Position numbers and translations under genes: made by a program | Shown: positions 18,522 to 26,309 of the stretch, piece by piece | How positions within the stretch are numbered: the first letter of the stretch is position 1 | Layout of the letters: each line of letters starts with the position of its first letter | The notes under the pieces: model-generated | The model's input: the letters and a program-made list of their open reading frames with translations, nothing else | Database searches by the model: none | Told to the model about the DNA's origin: nothing | Assembly (NCBI GenBank): GCA_947460255.1 | Contig: CANHIS010000003.1 | Coordinates: forward strand, 1 to 64,000 | DNA length: 64,000 nucleotides | DNA from: Bacteroidota bacterium | Lineage (GTDB): Bacteria; Bacteroidota; Bacteroidia; M30B66 | Direction: 5' to 3'

Positions 18522-18830
18522 ATGTTTGGAATTTTCAAAAGTCTTTTCGGTAAACCCGTCGATTACAAGAAATTAATGGCTGAGGGTGCTGTTATTGTAG
18601 ATGTTAGAACCCCTTCTGAATATAAGTCAGGTCACATTCCGGGCGCATTAAATATTCCACTTGACTCAATTAAGAGCAAGTCGGGCGATTTAAAGAGCAA
18701 AAATAAAGTTGTTATTACTTGCTGCAGAAGCGGAGCAAGAAGCGGAATGGCAAAAAGCATTCTCACTTCAGCTGGAGTTGAAACTGTAAATGGCGGTCCG
18801 TGGAATTCATTAATTCAAAAAATACGTTGA
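18522..18830 (+). CDS. Single-domain rhodanese
   Basis: 102 aa. It starts MFGIFKSLFGKPVDYKKLM and contains VIVDVRTPSEYKSGHIPGA and the catalytic loop CCRSGARSG; the extra Cys before the active Cys is a difference from its neighbour. It resembles the cluster B rhodanese at 33781, which also starts with an MGF-like amphipathic leader. It overlaps the next small membrane protein gene, so the two are translationally linked. A sulfurtransferase role in the persulfide pathway is expected. Confidence 0.88.
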   Translation: MFGIFKSLFGKPVDYKKLMAEGAVIVDVRTPSEYKSGHIPGALNIPLDSIKSKSGDLKSKNKVVITCCRSGARSGMAKSILTSAGVETVNGGPWNSLIQKIR

Positions 18831-19036
18831 AAGCGCAATTGGTAAGGTTTTTCGAAATCTGGCATTTAAACCGATTGCTGCGTTTGTTTATTGGATCTGC
18901 CTTTATTTTTCAAGGCATTGCCAATTACTCAATTTTGACAATTGTGCTTGGTGCTGCAATATTGTTGATGGGGATTTTCGATTATGGCTGTGGCTCTCGA
19001 AGGGGCTGTAGTATAGATCCAAGACCTAAAAAGTAG
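18800..19036 (+). CDS. Small inner-membrane protein with cysteine-rich tail (DUF2892/YgaP-like)
   Basis: 78 aa from the ATG at 18800, which overlaps the rhodanese by 31 bp; a TTG at 18827 would give a shorter form that overlaps by only 4 bp. Two hydrophobic segments (LLRLFIGSAFIFQGI and ILTIVLGAAILLMGIF) follow NRLLRL, resembling the membrane part of YgaP, a rhodanese-linked sulfur protein. The tail DYGCGSRRGCSID holds two Cys that could accept persulfide sulfur. The order rhodanese then YgaP-like membrane segment mirrors the fused domains of YgaP. Function inferred. Confidence 0.7.
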   Translation: MEFINSKNTLKAQLVRFFEIWHLNRLLRLFIGSAFIFQGIANYSILTIVLGAAILLMGIFDYGCGSRRGCSIDPRPKK

Positions 19037-19052
19037 ATTTAATCGCTGAATC

Positions 19053-19250
19053 ATGAATTGGAAGAAATATATTCCTACTGCAATCGGAGCAGTAGCAGGT
19101 GCAATTTTGGGATATTCTTATTGGTATTTCTGGGGCTGCACCAATGGATGCGCAATCACTGGATCTCCAGTAAACAATACGCTCTATTTTGCTTTCATGG
19201 GCGGCTTGGTTCCAGGGCTTTTTAAGGCAGAAAAAGAAGGAACTAAATAA
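19053..19250 (+). CDS. Small membrane protein, DUF6132-like
   Basis: 65 aa with two membrane segments (AIGAVAGAILGYSYWYF and TLYFAFMGGLVPGLF) joined by a loop GCTNGCAITGSPVNN with two Cys. Proteins of this type (DUF6132, as I recall it) are common next to rhodanese and YeeE genes in Bacteroidota. It is the last gene of the cluster A rhodanese operon and is convergent with the barrel protein at 19267. The loop Cys pair may take part in sulfur handling; that is inference. Confidence 0.7.
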   Translation: MNWKKYIPTAIGAVAGAILGYSYWYFWGCTNGCAITGSPVNNTLYFAFMGGLVPGLFKAEKEGTK

Positions 19251-19266
19251 TTCAATAATTAATTAT

Positions 19267-20118
19267 CTAATTTTTTTCAATTATCGGTTTCGATTTAAAC
19301 AATCGAAATTTATAACCCAATACAACATAATATTGTAAAAATGCAATGTTTTGTGATGCTCTATCAATTGCATCATTGTTAATCAGAATATCAGGCATTG
19401 TAGCATATCCAGGTTTTAATTCGGAACTCAAAAAGAATCTACCATAATCTATTCTCGGACCCGTTTTTCCAGAAATTGCATAACCAGCAATATGATACCG
19501 ATTGTCAGCACCTTTGGTAGCCACCTGGATATCTGATTTTGGCAATAACACAAAACCACCTAAACCGAAATTCCAAGAAATTCTACCCTTACGTTTTGCA
19601 AAATGTGTAATGGGCTGTAAATACTCGCCTTCAACTGTAATATAATTCAATCCATTGGTATGCTCGTATCTCAGAAAGTCTTTGGTGATTTTTTGTGGTG
19701 TGTTTAAATACATTCCTTGGTATTTCTCCGAAAATTCTGCTTCAATTATCCCTGAAATATTGGCAGTTTGATCTTGCACAACGACATATTTCATGTGATC
19801 TGTTCCAACTGAAATAGAAAATCGATCATTAATTTGATATCCCAATCGAAAATTAAATTGAGGTATCGAAAGTGTAGCTGGATTTATATAATCTAAACTA
19901 ACAGGAGAAGGTCGGTCTTTAGCTTTCAATTGGTATGCAGTAAAGTCATAGCCTTCTCCATAAACATGGATATCAGAGTTTGCGAACCACGATCTATTGT
20001 ATCCCCAATAAACAAAGAATTGTCCTTTTTGTGGTAAGTGCTTTTGTGCAAGAGCCTCTTTAATGTCGCTGGCCCAAACCATCAGCAGCATGGCCAGCAT
20101 TCTGTATGTATTTATCAT
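19267..20118 (-). CDS. Probable outer-membrane beta-barrel protein, unknown function
   Basis: 283 aa. A signal-like N-terminus (MLAMLLMVWASDIKEALAQ) is followed by alternating beta strands rich in aromatic residues (FFVYWGYNRSWF, FNFRLGYQINDRFSISVG, ISWNFGLGGFVLLP, FLQYYVVLGYKFRLF) ending with a Phe-rich last strand, as in outer-membrane barrels. It lies downstream of the dioxygenase-rhodanese fusion but is separated from it by a terminator at 20165-20200 and has its own TACATTTG -7 box. Not recognised beyond that. Confidence 0.65.
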   Translation of the reverse strand: MINTYRMLAMLLMVWASDIKEALAQKHLPQKGQFFVYWGYNRSWFANSDIHVYGEGYDFTAYQLKAKDRPSPVSLDYINPATLSIPQFNFRLGYQINDRFSISVGTDHMKYVVVQDQTANISGIIEAEFSEKYQGMYLNTPQKITKDFLRYEHTNGLNYITVEGEYLQPITHFAKRKGRISWNFGLGGFVLLPKSDIQVATKGADNRYHIAGYAISGKTGPRIDYGRFFLSSELKPGYATMPDILINNDAIDRASQNIAFLQYYVVLGYKFRLFKSKPIIEKN

Positions 20119-20164
20119 CCTCGATCTTCAACTGCTCAAATGTACTCTAATTGTAACCGCAATA

Positions 20165-20200
20165 AAAAAGTCCACGACGAAATTTCAACATGGACTTTTT
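20165..20200 (-). terminator. Terminator of the persulfide dioxygenase-rhodanese gene
   Basis: AAAAAGTCCA and TGGACTTTTT form a perfect 10-bp stem; read on the minus strand it ends in T-rich sequence. Confidence 0.8.
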
Positions 20201-20219
20201 CGAAGTAACTAAAATAACG

Positions 20220-21626
20220 TTACAACATTGTTTTCGGTGCTACATAGTCTGTTTTTGCTAGAGAAGTGGTCGATAAGGCTTTAAATCCTCCGATAATATT
20301 TACAATATTGTCAAAGTTTTTTGATTGAAGAATTGAAGATGCAATAACAGATCTGTATCCTCCAACGCAATATATATAGTATTTATGGGTTGGATTCACC
20401 ATGCTCAAATTATCGAGAATGAAGTCAAGAGGCATGTTTTCAGCGCCAGTTAAATGCTCAGAATCAAATTCGCTTTTTCTTCTCACATCTAATAAATTCA
20501 AATTTTCGGTTTCGAATTTAGATGCGAAATCTTCAGCATTAATTTGCTCCAATTTTTCTGTTGTGTGCCCAGCTTCCAACCATGATTTTATGCCACCTTT
20601 TAAGAATCCAAGTGCATTGTCGTATCCTACGCGTGACAACCGCGTAACAACTTCTTCTTCCATGCCTTCATCTGCAAGGAATAAAATTGGCTGTTCTAAA
20701 TTCTTAATCAATAAACCTACCCATGGTGCAAAGCTGTCTTCAATGCCGATATACCAAGAACCAGGAATATGTGCTTCTGCAAATGCTTCTTTCTTCCTAG
20801 TATCAAGTATGAGTGCTTCTGTAGTTTCTCTAACGGTTATAAATTCTTCAATGGATAGCGGACGAATTCCTTTAGATAAAACATCATCAAATGATGCATA
20901 TCCTGTTTTGTTCATCACTACATTTTTAGGGAAATATTGCGGTGGAGCAACTAATCCATCTGTAACTTCAGCGATAAATTCTGCTTTTGACATATTTCTC
21001 AATGCATAATTAAACTGCTTTTGATGTCCTAATGTATCAACTGTTTCTTTGCTCATGTTTTTACCACATGCAGATCCAGCGCCATGTCCGGGATATACAA
21101 TTACATCATCTGCCAATGGTAGGATTTTATTGTGTAATGAATCGAAAAGATATCCTGCTAAATCTTCCCTTGAAAGGTCTGATTTTACTGCAAGATCTGG
21201 GCGTCCAACATCACCAATAAATAATGTGTCTCCAGTGAAAATTGCATTTTCTTTCCCATTTTCATCGATCAGCAAGTATGTACTTGATTCCATGGTATGT
21301 CCGGGTGTATGTAATACCTTGATTTTTATTCTCCCCAATATTAAAACTTCGTTATCTTTTGCAATATGGGCTTCGAATTCGGGCGTTGCAGTTGGCCCAA
21401 AAACAATTTGAGCACCTGTTTTTGCAGCGAGATCAATATGCCCAGAAACAAAATCTGCATGAAAATGCGTTTCCAAAACATATTTAATTGTTGCTCCATT
21501 TATTTCTGCCAATTTTATGTAAGGCTCCGATTCTCTTAGTGGGTCGATAATAGCCACTTCGCCAGCACTTTCGATATAGTATGCTGCTTCCGCAAGACAG
21601 CCAGTATACAATTGAATTATTTTCAT
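20220..21626 (-). CDS. Persulfide dioxygenase-rhodanese fusion (ETHE1-like), paralog A
   Basis: 468 aa. An N-terminal metallo-beta-lactamase domain of the ETHE1 type (about 1-250) with THFHADFVSGH (His54, His56, Asp58), HTPGHTMES (His110) and FTGDTLFIGDVGRPDL (Asp133), giving a His/His/Asp iron site as in persulfide dioxygenases. Two rhodanese domains follow: the first (about 255-365) lacks a catalytic Cys (FLADEGMEEE), the second has CVGGYR with Cys420. It oxidises glutathione or other persulfides to sulfite and transfers sulfane sulfur, in the cytoplasm. An operator at 21739 lies 29.5 bp before its -7 box, so it is probably driven by regulator 1. Closely related to the gene at 31362. Confidence 0.93.
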   Translation of the reverse strand: MKIIQLYTGCLAEAAYYIESAGEVAIIDPLRESEPYIKLAEINGATIKYVLETHFHADFVSGHIDLAAKTGAQIVFGPTATPEFEAHIAKDNEVLILGRIKIKVLHTPGHTMESSTYLLIDENGKENAIFTGDTLFIGDVGRPDLAVKSDLSREDLAGYLFDSLHNKILPLADDVIVYPGHGAGSACGKNMSKETVDTLGHQKQFNYALRNMSKAEFIAEVTDGLVAPPQYFPKNVVMNKTGYASFDDVLSKGIRPLSIEEFITVRETTEALILDTRKKEAFAEAHIPGSWYIGIEDSFAPWVGLLIKNLEQPILFLADEGMEEEVVTRLSRVGYDNALGFLKGGIKSWLEAGHTTEKLEQINAEDFASKFETENLNLLDVRRKSEFDSEHLTGAENMPLDFILDNLSMVNPTHKYYIYCVGGYRSVIASSILQSKNFDNIVNIIGGFKALSTTSLAKTDYVAPKTML

Positions 21627-21708
21627 GGTTCTTTTAATTAGAGGTTTTCAAATTTCCGTTAGTTGCCGATCAATAAAAATGATATTAATCATCTATTGAA
21701 TCTTAAAT

Positions 21709-21752
21709 CAAATTTCCGGCAGCGAGATTTAGCATTAAGTGATTTTCATCAC
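21709..21752 (-). promoter_or_regulatory. Crp/Fnr-type operator, GTGA class, and -7 box of dioxygenase paralog A
   Basis: GTGA-TTTTCA-TCAC at 21739-21752 (perfect half-sites). On the minus strand a GAAATTTG -7 box (21716-21709) begins 29.5 bp from the palindrome centre (21745.5). The divergent metB-like gene lies too far away (-7 box near 21812) to share class II activation. Confidence 0.7.
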
Positions 21753-21838
21753 GTAACTAAGATTTTTACAAGATCAATTTCGAGGTCGCTATTTCATACA
21801 CTTATAATTCCGTTTCTTTGCCCAGAAATTTCCCAACA

Positions 21839-22984
21839 ATGAAACTTGCAACCAAACTTATACATGCCGGTCAAGCCCCTGATCCATCAACAGGCGCAAT
21901 TATGACACCGATTTACCAAACTTCAACTTATGTGCAGGAAGCTCCAGCGACCCACAAAGGTTACGAGTATGCACGTTCTCAAAATCCTACACGTAAAGCT
22001 TTGGAAGATTGCTTAGCGGCGTCAGAAAATGCGCAGCACGGTTTGAGTTTCGGTTCGGGTGTTGCCGCCACCGATGCATTAATGAAGTTGCTCCGCCCTG
22101 GAGATGAGGTAATTGCAGCCGATGACATGTATGGTGGAACTTACCGCTTGTTTACAAAGATTTACGAACCAATGGGCATACGTTTCCATTTCGTAAATAT
22201 GGCAAATCCTTCCAATATCAGTGCTTTGATCAACGAAAACACCAAGATGGTGTGGACTGAAACTCCAACCAATCCTTTGATGAGTATCAGCGATATTCGT
22301 GCAATTGCAGCCATTTGCAAGCCGGCAAATTTGATTCTCGTTGTCGACAATACTTTTGCAACTCCTTGGCTTCAAAATCCGCTCGATTTAGGTGCTGATG
22401 TAGTGATGCATTCTGCTACCAAATATCTCGGTGGCCACTCAGATGTGATTCATGGTTGCATCATGCTCAACAACGACGAACTGCGCGAAAAACTTTACTT
22501 CATCCAGAAAAGTTGTGGCGCAGTACCAGGGCCAATGGATTGTTTCTTGGTTTTGCGAGGATTGAAAACACTCCACGTGCGCATGAAAGCTCATTGTGAA
22601 AATGGAAAAACAATTGCCCATTATTTACGCAATCATCCAAAGGTTGGAAAAGTGTATTGGCCAGGTTTTACTGATCATCCAGGGCATGAAACAGCCAAAT
22701 CTCAAATGCGCGATTTCGGTGGAATGATGAGCATTATTTTAAAAGATGATTCATTAGATGCCGCGAAAAGAATGCTCACCTCTACACATCTCTTTTCATT
22801 GGCTGAAAGCCTTGGTGGCGTTGAATCTTTGATCAATCATCCTGCGTCTATGACCCACGCCTCGATTCCAAAAGCTGAACGTGAAAAAGTAGGCGTTGTA
22901 GATGGTTTAATTCGTCTTTCAGTTGGAATTGAAGATGTTGATGATTTAATTGCAGATTTAGAGGCGGCATTGAACAAGGTTTAA
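21839..22984 (+). CDS. Cystathionine gamma-synthase/gamma-lyase family PLP enzyme
   Basis: 381 aa, full length for the Cys/Met metabolism PLP family. Motifs: TPIYQTSTYVQ, YARSQNPTRKALEDCLA, GTYRLF, and SATKYLGGHSD with the PLP-binding Lys. It catalyses gamma-replacement or gamma-elimination in the cystathionine branch, linking cysteine and methionine; lyase and synthase cannot be told apart reliably by eye. The ATG at 21839 gives the canonical MKLATKLIHAGQ; an ATG seven codons upstream is less likely. It is followed 3 bp later by an SDR gene, probably in one operon. Confidence 0.92.
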   Translation: MKLATKLIHAGQAPDPSTGAIMTPIYQTSTYVQEAPATHKGYEYARSQNPTRKALEDCLAASENAQHGLSFGSGVAATDALMKLLRPGDEVIAADDMYGGTYRLFTKIYEPMGIRFHFVNMANPSNISALINENTKMVWTETPTNPLMSISDIRAIAAICKPANLILVVDNTFATPWLQNPLDLGADVVMHSATKYLGGHSDVIHGCIMLNNDELREKLYFIQKSCGAVPGPMDCFLVLRGLKTLHVRMKAHCENGKTIAHYLRNHPKVGKVYWPGFTDHPGHETAKSQMRDFGGMMSIILKDDSLDAAKRMLTSTHLFSLAESLGGVESLINHPASMTHASIPKAEREKVGVVDGLIRLSVGIEDVDDLIADLEAALNKV

Positions 22985-22987
22985 TCA

Positions 22988-23707
22988 ATGAAACATGCTT
23001 TCATAACTGGTGCTTCCAAGGGTTTAGGAAAAGCACTATGTGAATTGTTGCTTCACGAAAATTGGCACGTGTCGGGAATTTCGCGACATCATACAATTGC
23101 GCACAAGAATTACATTCCTGTGGTTTGCGATCTTTCCCTTCCGGGGAATTTGGAAGCAGTGCAATTTGAGGCATCTAATTGCAAACATTTGCTGCTCATT
23201 AACAATGCAGGTTCGCTTGGCGAGATTGGTCCCGTGGGAAGCATTACCGATGAAGAAATAATCCAAACAATTTCTTTGAACCTCACGGCTGCTGCAGTAC
23301 TTTCTAACAAGTTTTTAAAACAAACCCAAACATTAGATTGCCCTAAAACAATTGTGAACATTAGCTCTGGGGCTGGAAGAAATCCCTATGATGGTTGGGC
23401 AACTTATTGCAGTACAAAGGCTGGTTTAGATATGTTCAGCATGTCGGTTGCCAAAGAATTGAATTTAAATGGAAATTCTGCGACAAGGATCTTTTCTATT
23501 GCTCCAGGTGTAATTGATACACAGATGCAAGAAGAAATTCGAAGTAAATCAGTTAATGAATTTAGTTCGGTGGAAAGATTTAAATTGATGCATCAAAATA
23601 ATCAGTTGAGTACGCCTGAATCTATCGCACAAAAACTCGTATCCTTTCTCGCTCAGCGCGATCGATTTTCAGAAGTTTGCTTGGATGTGAGAAATCTAGA
23701 TTTTTAA
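22988..23707 (+). CDS. Short-chain dehydrogenase/reductase
   Basis: 239 aa, classical SDR. It has the NAD(P) motif TGASKGLG, NNAG, and the catalytic Ser/Tyr/Lys set (NISSGAG, YCSTKAG). The sequence resembles sepiapterin/benzil reductase-type SDRs with APGVIDTQMQ. The substrate is uncertain. It is probably co-transcribed with the PLP enzyme upstream (3-bp gap). A variant of the TTCCCCGGAGGGAA element (23134-23148) encodes part of DLSLPGNLE in this gene. Confidence 0.88.
   Translation: MKHAFITGASKGLGKALCELLLHENWHVSGISRHHTIAHKNYIPVVCDLSLPGNLEAVQFEASNCKHLLLINNAGSLGEIGPVGSITDEEIIQTISLNLTAAAVLSNKFLKQTQTLDCPKTIVNISSGAGRNPYDGWATYCSTKAGLDMFSMSVAKELNLNGNSATRIFSIAPGVIDTQMQEEIRSKSVNEFSSVERFKLMHQNNQLSTPESIAQKLVSFLAQRDRFSEVCLDVRNLDF
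23134..23148. repeat. TTCCCTTCCGGGGAA palindrome, copy 3 (inside a CDS, one extra base)
   Basis: Same element as at 14070 with one inserted T, located inside the SDR coding region. Confidence 0.5.
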
Positions 23708-23725
23708 AGGGGCTAATGAAATAAA

Positions 23726-24256
23726 TTATTTTTCAGAGCGATTTATTCGATTAAATTCCTCAATCCGCATGCTGTAAATTAATTCGTCTTCTAAAATTCC
23801 ATTTTTAATTAAATTCTTTTCAATACGATATTCAAATTTTAATCCTGCTTTTACAAGCACTTTTTGTGATGCAATATTTTTTCCCAACGGTCTTGCAAAA
23901 ATGCGTTCTAATTGCCAGTTTTTGAATCCGTATTCAATAACAAGCTTTACAGCTTCTGCCATGATGCCTTTTCCCCAGTAGGGCTCTGCCAACCAATACC
24001 CCAATTCAGCATTTAGTCTAAAAATGTCGTCCAACTTGTAGATTCCAATAGATCCAACCACTTGGCCATCTGCACAAATTGCTTGAATATTAGATGGCTG
24101 CTCCTTTTGAGTTCTTTCAATGAATTGCTGCCCAGCTTCTTTCGTAAATGGGCTAGGAAATCCATCGGTCATATTCGTTGCAATTCCTGGATTGTTAGCC
24201 AATCCCACCAAGCTATCGAGATCTGATAAAGCCCAGTTGCGTAAAGTGATTTTCAT
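23726..24256 (-). CDS. GNAT acetyltransferase, RimJ/RimL-like
   Basis: 176 aa. It starts MKITLRNWALSDLDSL and contains IGIYKLDDIFRLNAELGYWLAEPYWGKGIMAEAVKLVIEYGF, with the acetyl-CoA loop (W-x-K-G-I-M-x-E-A) of RimJ/RimL-type N-acetyltransferases, followed by RIFARPLGKNIASQKVL. The acceptor could be a protein N-terminus or a small molecule. The ATG at 24256 is chosen because a TACATTTG -7 box starts 11 nt upstream of it. Confidence 0.88.
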   Translation of the reverse strand: MKITLRNWALSDLDSLVGLANNPGIATNMTDGFPSPFTKEAGQQFIERTQKEQPSNIQAICADGQVVGSIGIYKLDDIFRLNAELGYWLAEPYWGKGIMAEAVKLVIEYGFKNWQLERIFARPLGKNIASQKVLVKAGLKFEYRIEKNLIKNGILEDELIYSMRIEEFNRINRSEK

Positions 24257-24259
24257 CTT

Positions 24260-24267
24260 CAAATGTA
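24260..24267 (-). promoter_or_regulatory. -7 box of the GNAT gene (near-leaderless)
   Basis: TACATTTG, minus strand, first base 11 nt before the ATG at 24256. Confidence 0.5.
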
Positions 24268-24352
24268 ACATTCAGAGCAATCAGTAACCTTAGAATTTCG
24301 TTTTTGTTTCTTACCAATCACCTTCTTACCTTCGTGCCTTTAAAATCTGTTT

Positions 24353-24913
24353 ATGGCAACTACAAGTGATGTTTCTGTAGGAACATTTATTCGTTACAAC
24401 GGTGAACTTTGTGTGATTACCGAATGGCAACACCGCACACCAGGAAATCTTCGTGCATTCTATCAAGCGAAGATGCGCAATGTGAAAAATGGCAAGTCGG
24501 CAGAAAACCGCTACCGTTCAGGTGAAGAAATCGAAGTGGTGCGCGTTGAAATGCGTCCATTGATGTATAGCTACAAAGAAGGTAACAATCTGGTTTGCAT
24601 GGACAATGAAACTTACGAGCAAATCTACATCGATGAAGTATTGTTCGGTGATGGCGTACGTTTTATGAAAGAATCAATGGAGATTTATGCAGCATTCGAA
24701 GGCGATGCGGTAATTTACGCTGAACCACCAAAGAATGTTGAACTCGAAGTAACATACACAGAACCTGGTGTTAAAGGCGATACTGCCACCAAAACACTAA
24801 AACCTGCAACAGTAGAAACGGGTGCAACAGTGTCAATTCCTTTGTTCATCAACATTGGTGAAAAAATTAAAGTCGACACCCGCACCGGAGAATATCTTGA
24901 GCGTGTAAAGTAA
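24353..24913 (+). CDS. efp: Translation elongation factor P
   Basis: 186 aa with three beta-barrel domains as in EF-P. It binds stalled ribosomes between the P and E sites and relieves stalling at polyproline. The domain I tip reads RTPGNLRAF, where E. coli has VKPGKGQAF: the modified Lys34 position is Asn32 here, so neither lysyl nor rhamnosyl modification at that residue is possible. A TACCTTCG -7 box lies 23 nt upstream, and a strong terminator follows. Confidence 0.96.
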   Translation: MATTSDVSVGTFIRYNGELCVITEWQHRTPGNLRAFYQAKMRNVKNGKSAENRYRSGEEIEVVRVEMRPLMYSYKEGNNLVCMDNETYEQIYIDEVLFGDGVRFMKESMEIYAAFEGDAVIYAEPPKNVELEVTYTEPGVKGDTATKTLKPATVETGATVSIPLFINIGEKIKVDTRTGEYLERVK

Positions 24914-24935
24914 TTTACCCTTGAGTTTTTTTGAC

Positions 24936-24976
24936 AATCCCGATGTCCTTCCCCAAAGGATGTCGGGATTTTTTTA
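24936..24976 (+). terminator. Terminator of efp
   Basis: AATCCCGA...TCGGGATT with an inner TCCTT/AAGGA stem, followed by a T run. Confidence 0.9.
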
Positions 24977-25549
24977 TTCTCTACCTGCTCTTGATGCCAG
25001 CAGATAATCGAGAAAAATCATAGCAGCAGCTTGACTTTCGGCAGCGGTTGGAATGGCGAAGAACGGTTTGTTGCCACTTGAATCAGCGGCACATACAACG
25101 CATGGTACTGCAAATCCTTGGGTCGAAAAACCTTCCGAAGCTCTGAATTTGTCTGAATCCGTATCGTAGCTTTTCGAATTTGGAATTAACCGATCAATTG
25201 GCCCTAACAGGTACTCTTGCTTCACCGCTTTAGAAAGATCAGCGCCTTGCAATTCTACCAAACTCACGGTAGTGGCCTTTTGCAAAGAATCCATTATGGC
25301 AGCGTTGCTCACACCTTGCCAATTAATTGTGATGCCAGTTTGCGCGTTCATTAGTTTGGTTACTTCCGATGTTTCCAGTTGTCGTTGAGTTAAGAACTCA
25401 GATTTTACAAGGATTTTCAGCGATTTTCCTTTACCATCTGCATGCACTTCGTACCAAGAAATTTTCCTCACATCGCGTTGTTTTCTAGTACTTTTCGTGC
25501 AAGAGGTTAAACCTAGAATAATCAAAAGGACAATCAATGAAGTTCGCAT
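24974..25549 (-). CDS. Lipoprotein of unknown function
   Basis: 191 aa. The signal peptide ends in a lipobox (LGLTSCTKS), so it is a lipoprotein. The rest contains LVELQGADLSKAVKQEYLLGPI and FSTQGFAVPCVVCAADSSGNKPFFAIPTAAESQA; the segment vaguely recalls substrate-binding proteins, but I cannot name a family. A TAAATTTG -7 box starts exactly 12 nt before the ATG, divergent from pdeM. It is convergent with efp. Confidence 0.65.
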   Translation of the reverse strand: MRTSLIVLLIILGLTSCTKSTRKQRDVRKISWYEVHADGKGKSLKILVKSEFLTQRQLETSEVTKLMNAQTGITINWQGVSNAAIMDSLQKATTVSLVELQGADLSKAVKQEYLLGPIDRLIPNSKSYDTDSDKFRASEGFSTQGFAVPCVVCAADSSGNKPFFAIPTAAESQAAAMIFLDYLLASRAGRE

Positions 25550-25553
25550 GTGG

Positions 25554-25561
25554 CAAATTTA
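25554..25561 (-). promoter_or_regulatory. -7 box of the lipoprotein gene (leaderless)
   Basis: TAAATTTG, minus strand, 12 nt before the ATG at 25549; divergent from the pdeM promoter. Confidence 0.6.
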
Positions 25562-25594
25562 CACAGCAACTGCACTACATTAACTTGGTAAGCA

Positions 25595-25602
25595 TATTTT
25601 TG
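25595..25602 (+). promoter_or_regulatory. -7 box of pdeM (leaderless GTG start)
   Basis: TATTTTTG, first base 12 nt before the GTG at 25607. Confidence 0.6.
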
Positions 25603-25606
25603 CGCT

Positions 25607-26260
25607 GTGTTGAACGATTTTCAATTTAGCTTCCCCAATTCGATTGCAGTTATTGAACTTTTGCCTGAAAAAGCAGCATTTTTGCCCCAATCAAGCACAT
25701 TGTTAATTGCTGATCCTCATTTCGGTAAGGCTACACACTTTCGAAAGGCCGGCATCCCGATTCCAGAACAAATCTTCCACAAAGATTTGGATATTCTTGG
25801 CAATCTTATCGTTCGGAAACAACCAATCAATTTGATCGTTCTAGGCGATTTTTTCCATTCAGATCACAACCAAGAATGGGAACGGTTTCTCCACTGGAAA
25901 ACCAAATATCCACGGGTAAATTTGAAGATTGTAGAAGGAAATCACGACAGGAAAATGAAGTCGAGGTTGTTGGACCACGATTTTTTGTACCCAGATGCTC
26001 TGCCTTCCCCGGAGGGAATTTACTTTAGCCATGAACCTTTACATACGGAAAAACCTGTGGTTTGCGGACATATTCACCCAGGGTTTATCCTCAAAGGTGC
26101 TGGCCGACAAAAAATTTCGTTGCCCTGTTTTTACCTAGATCAAAACTGTTTGATTTTGCCAGCTTTTGGAGCATTTACAGGTCTTTCACCAATGAAGAAA
26201 TTATCAAAGAATAAAGTTTTTATCATCAATGGCGATCAAGTAATTGAAGTTCAGGATTGA
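25607..26260 (+). CDS. pdeM: Metallophosphoesterase PdeM (ligase-associated DNA damage response endonuclease family)
   Basis: 217 aa from a GTG start. The metallophosphoesterase motifs are in order: ADPHFGK, LGDFFHS, EGNHDRK, GHIHPG, as in the PdeM family. PdeM is usually encoded with an Lhr-type helicase, an ATP-dependent ligase and an exonuclease in a DNA-repair cluster; none of these is adjacent here. A copy of the TTCCCCGGAGGGAA element (26005-26018) encodes LPSPEGI between motifs 3 and 4. The GTG lies 12 nt after the start of a TATTTTTG -7 box, indicating a leaderless mRNA. Confidence 0.85.
   Translation: MLNDFQFSFPNSIAVIELLPEKAAFLPQSSTLLIADPHFGKATHFRKAGIPIPEQIFHKDLDILGNLIVRKQPINLIVLGDFFHSDHNQEWERFLHWKTKYPRVNLKIVEGNHDRKMKSRLLDHDFLYPDALPSPEGIYFSHEPLHTEKPVVCGHIHPGFILKGAGRQKISLPCFYLDQNCLILPAFGAFTGLSPMKKLSKNKVFIINGDQVIEVQD
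26005..26018. repeat. TTCCCCGGAGGGAA palindrome, copy 4 (inside pdeM)
   Basis: Exact match to the 14-bp element at 9563-9576, in a different reading frame. Confidence 0.6.
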
Positions 26261-26309
26261 ATATTAACCTTCATTTCCTAATTTCACACACTCAACATAC
26301 CCACCCTAA

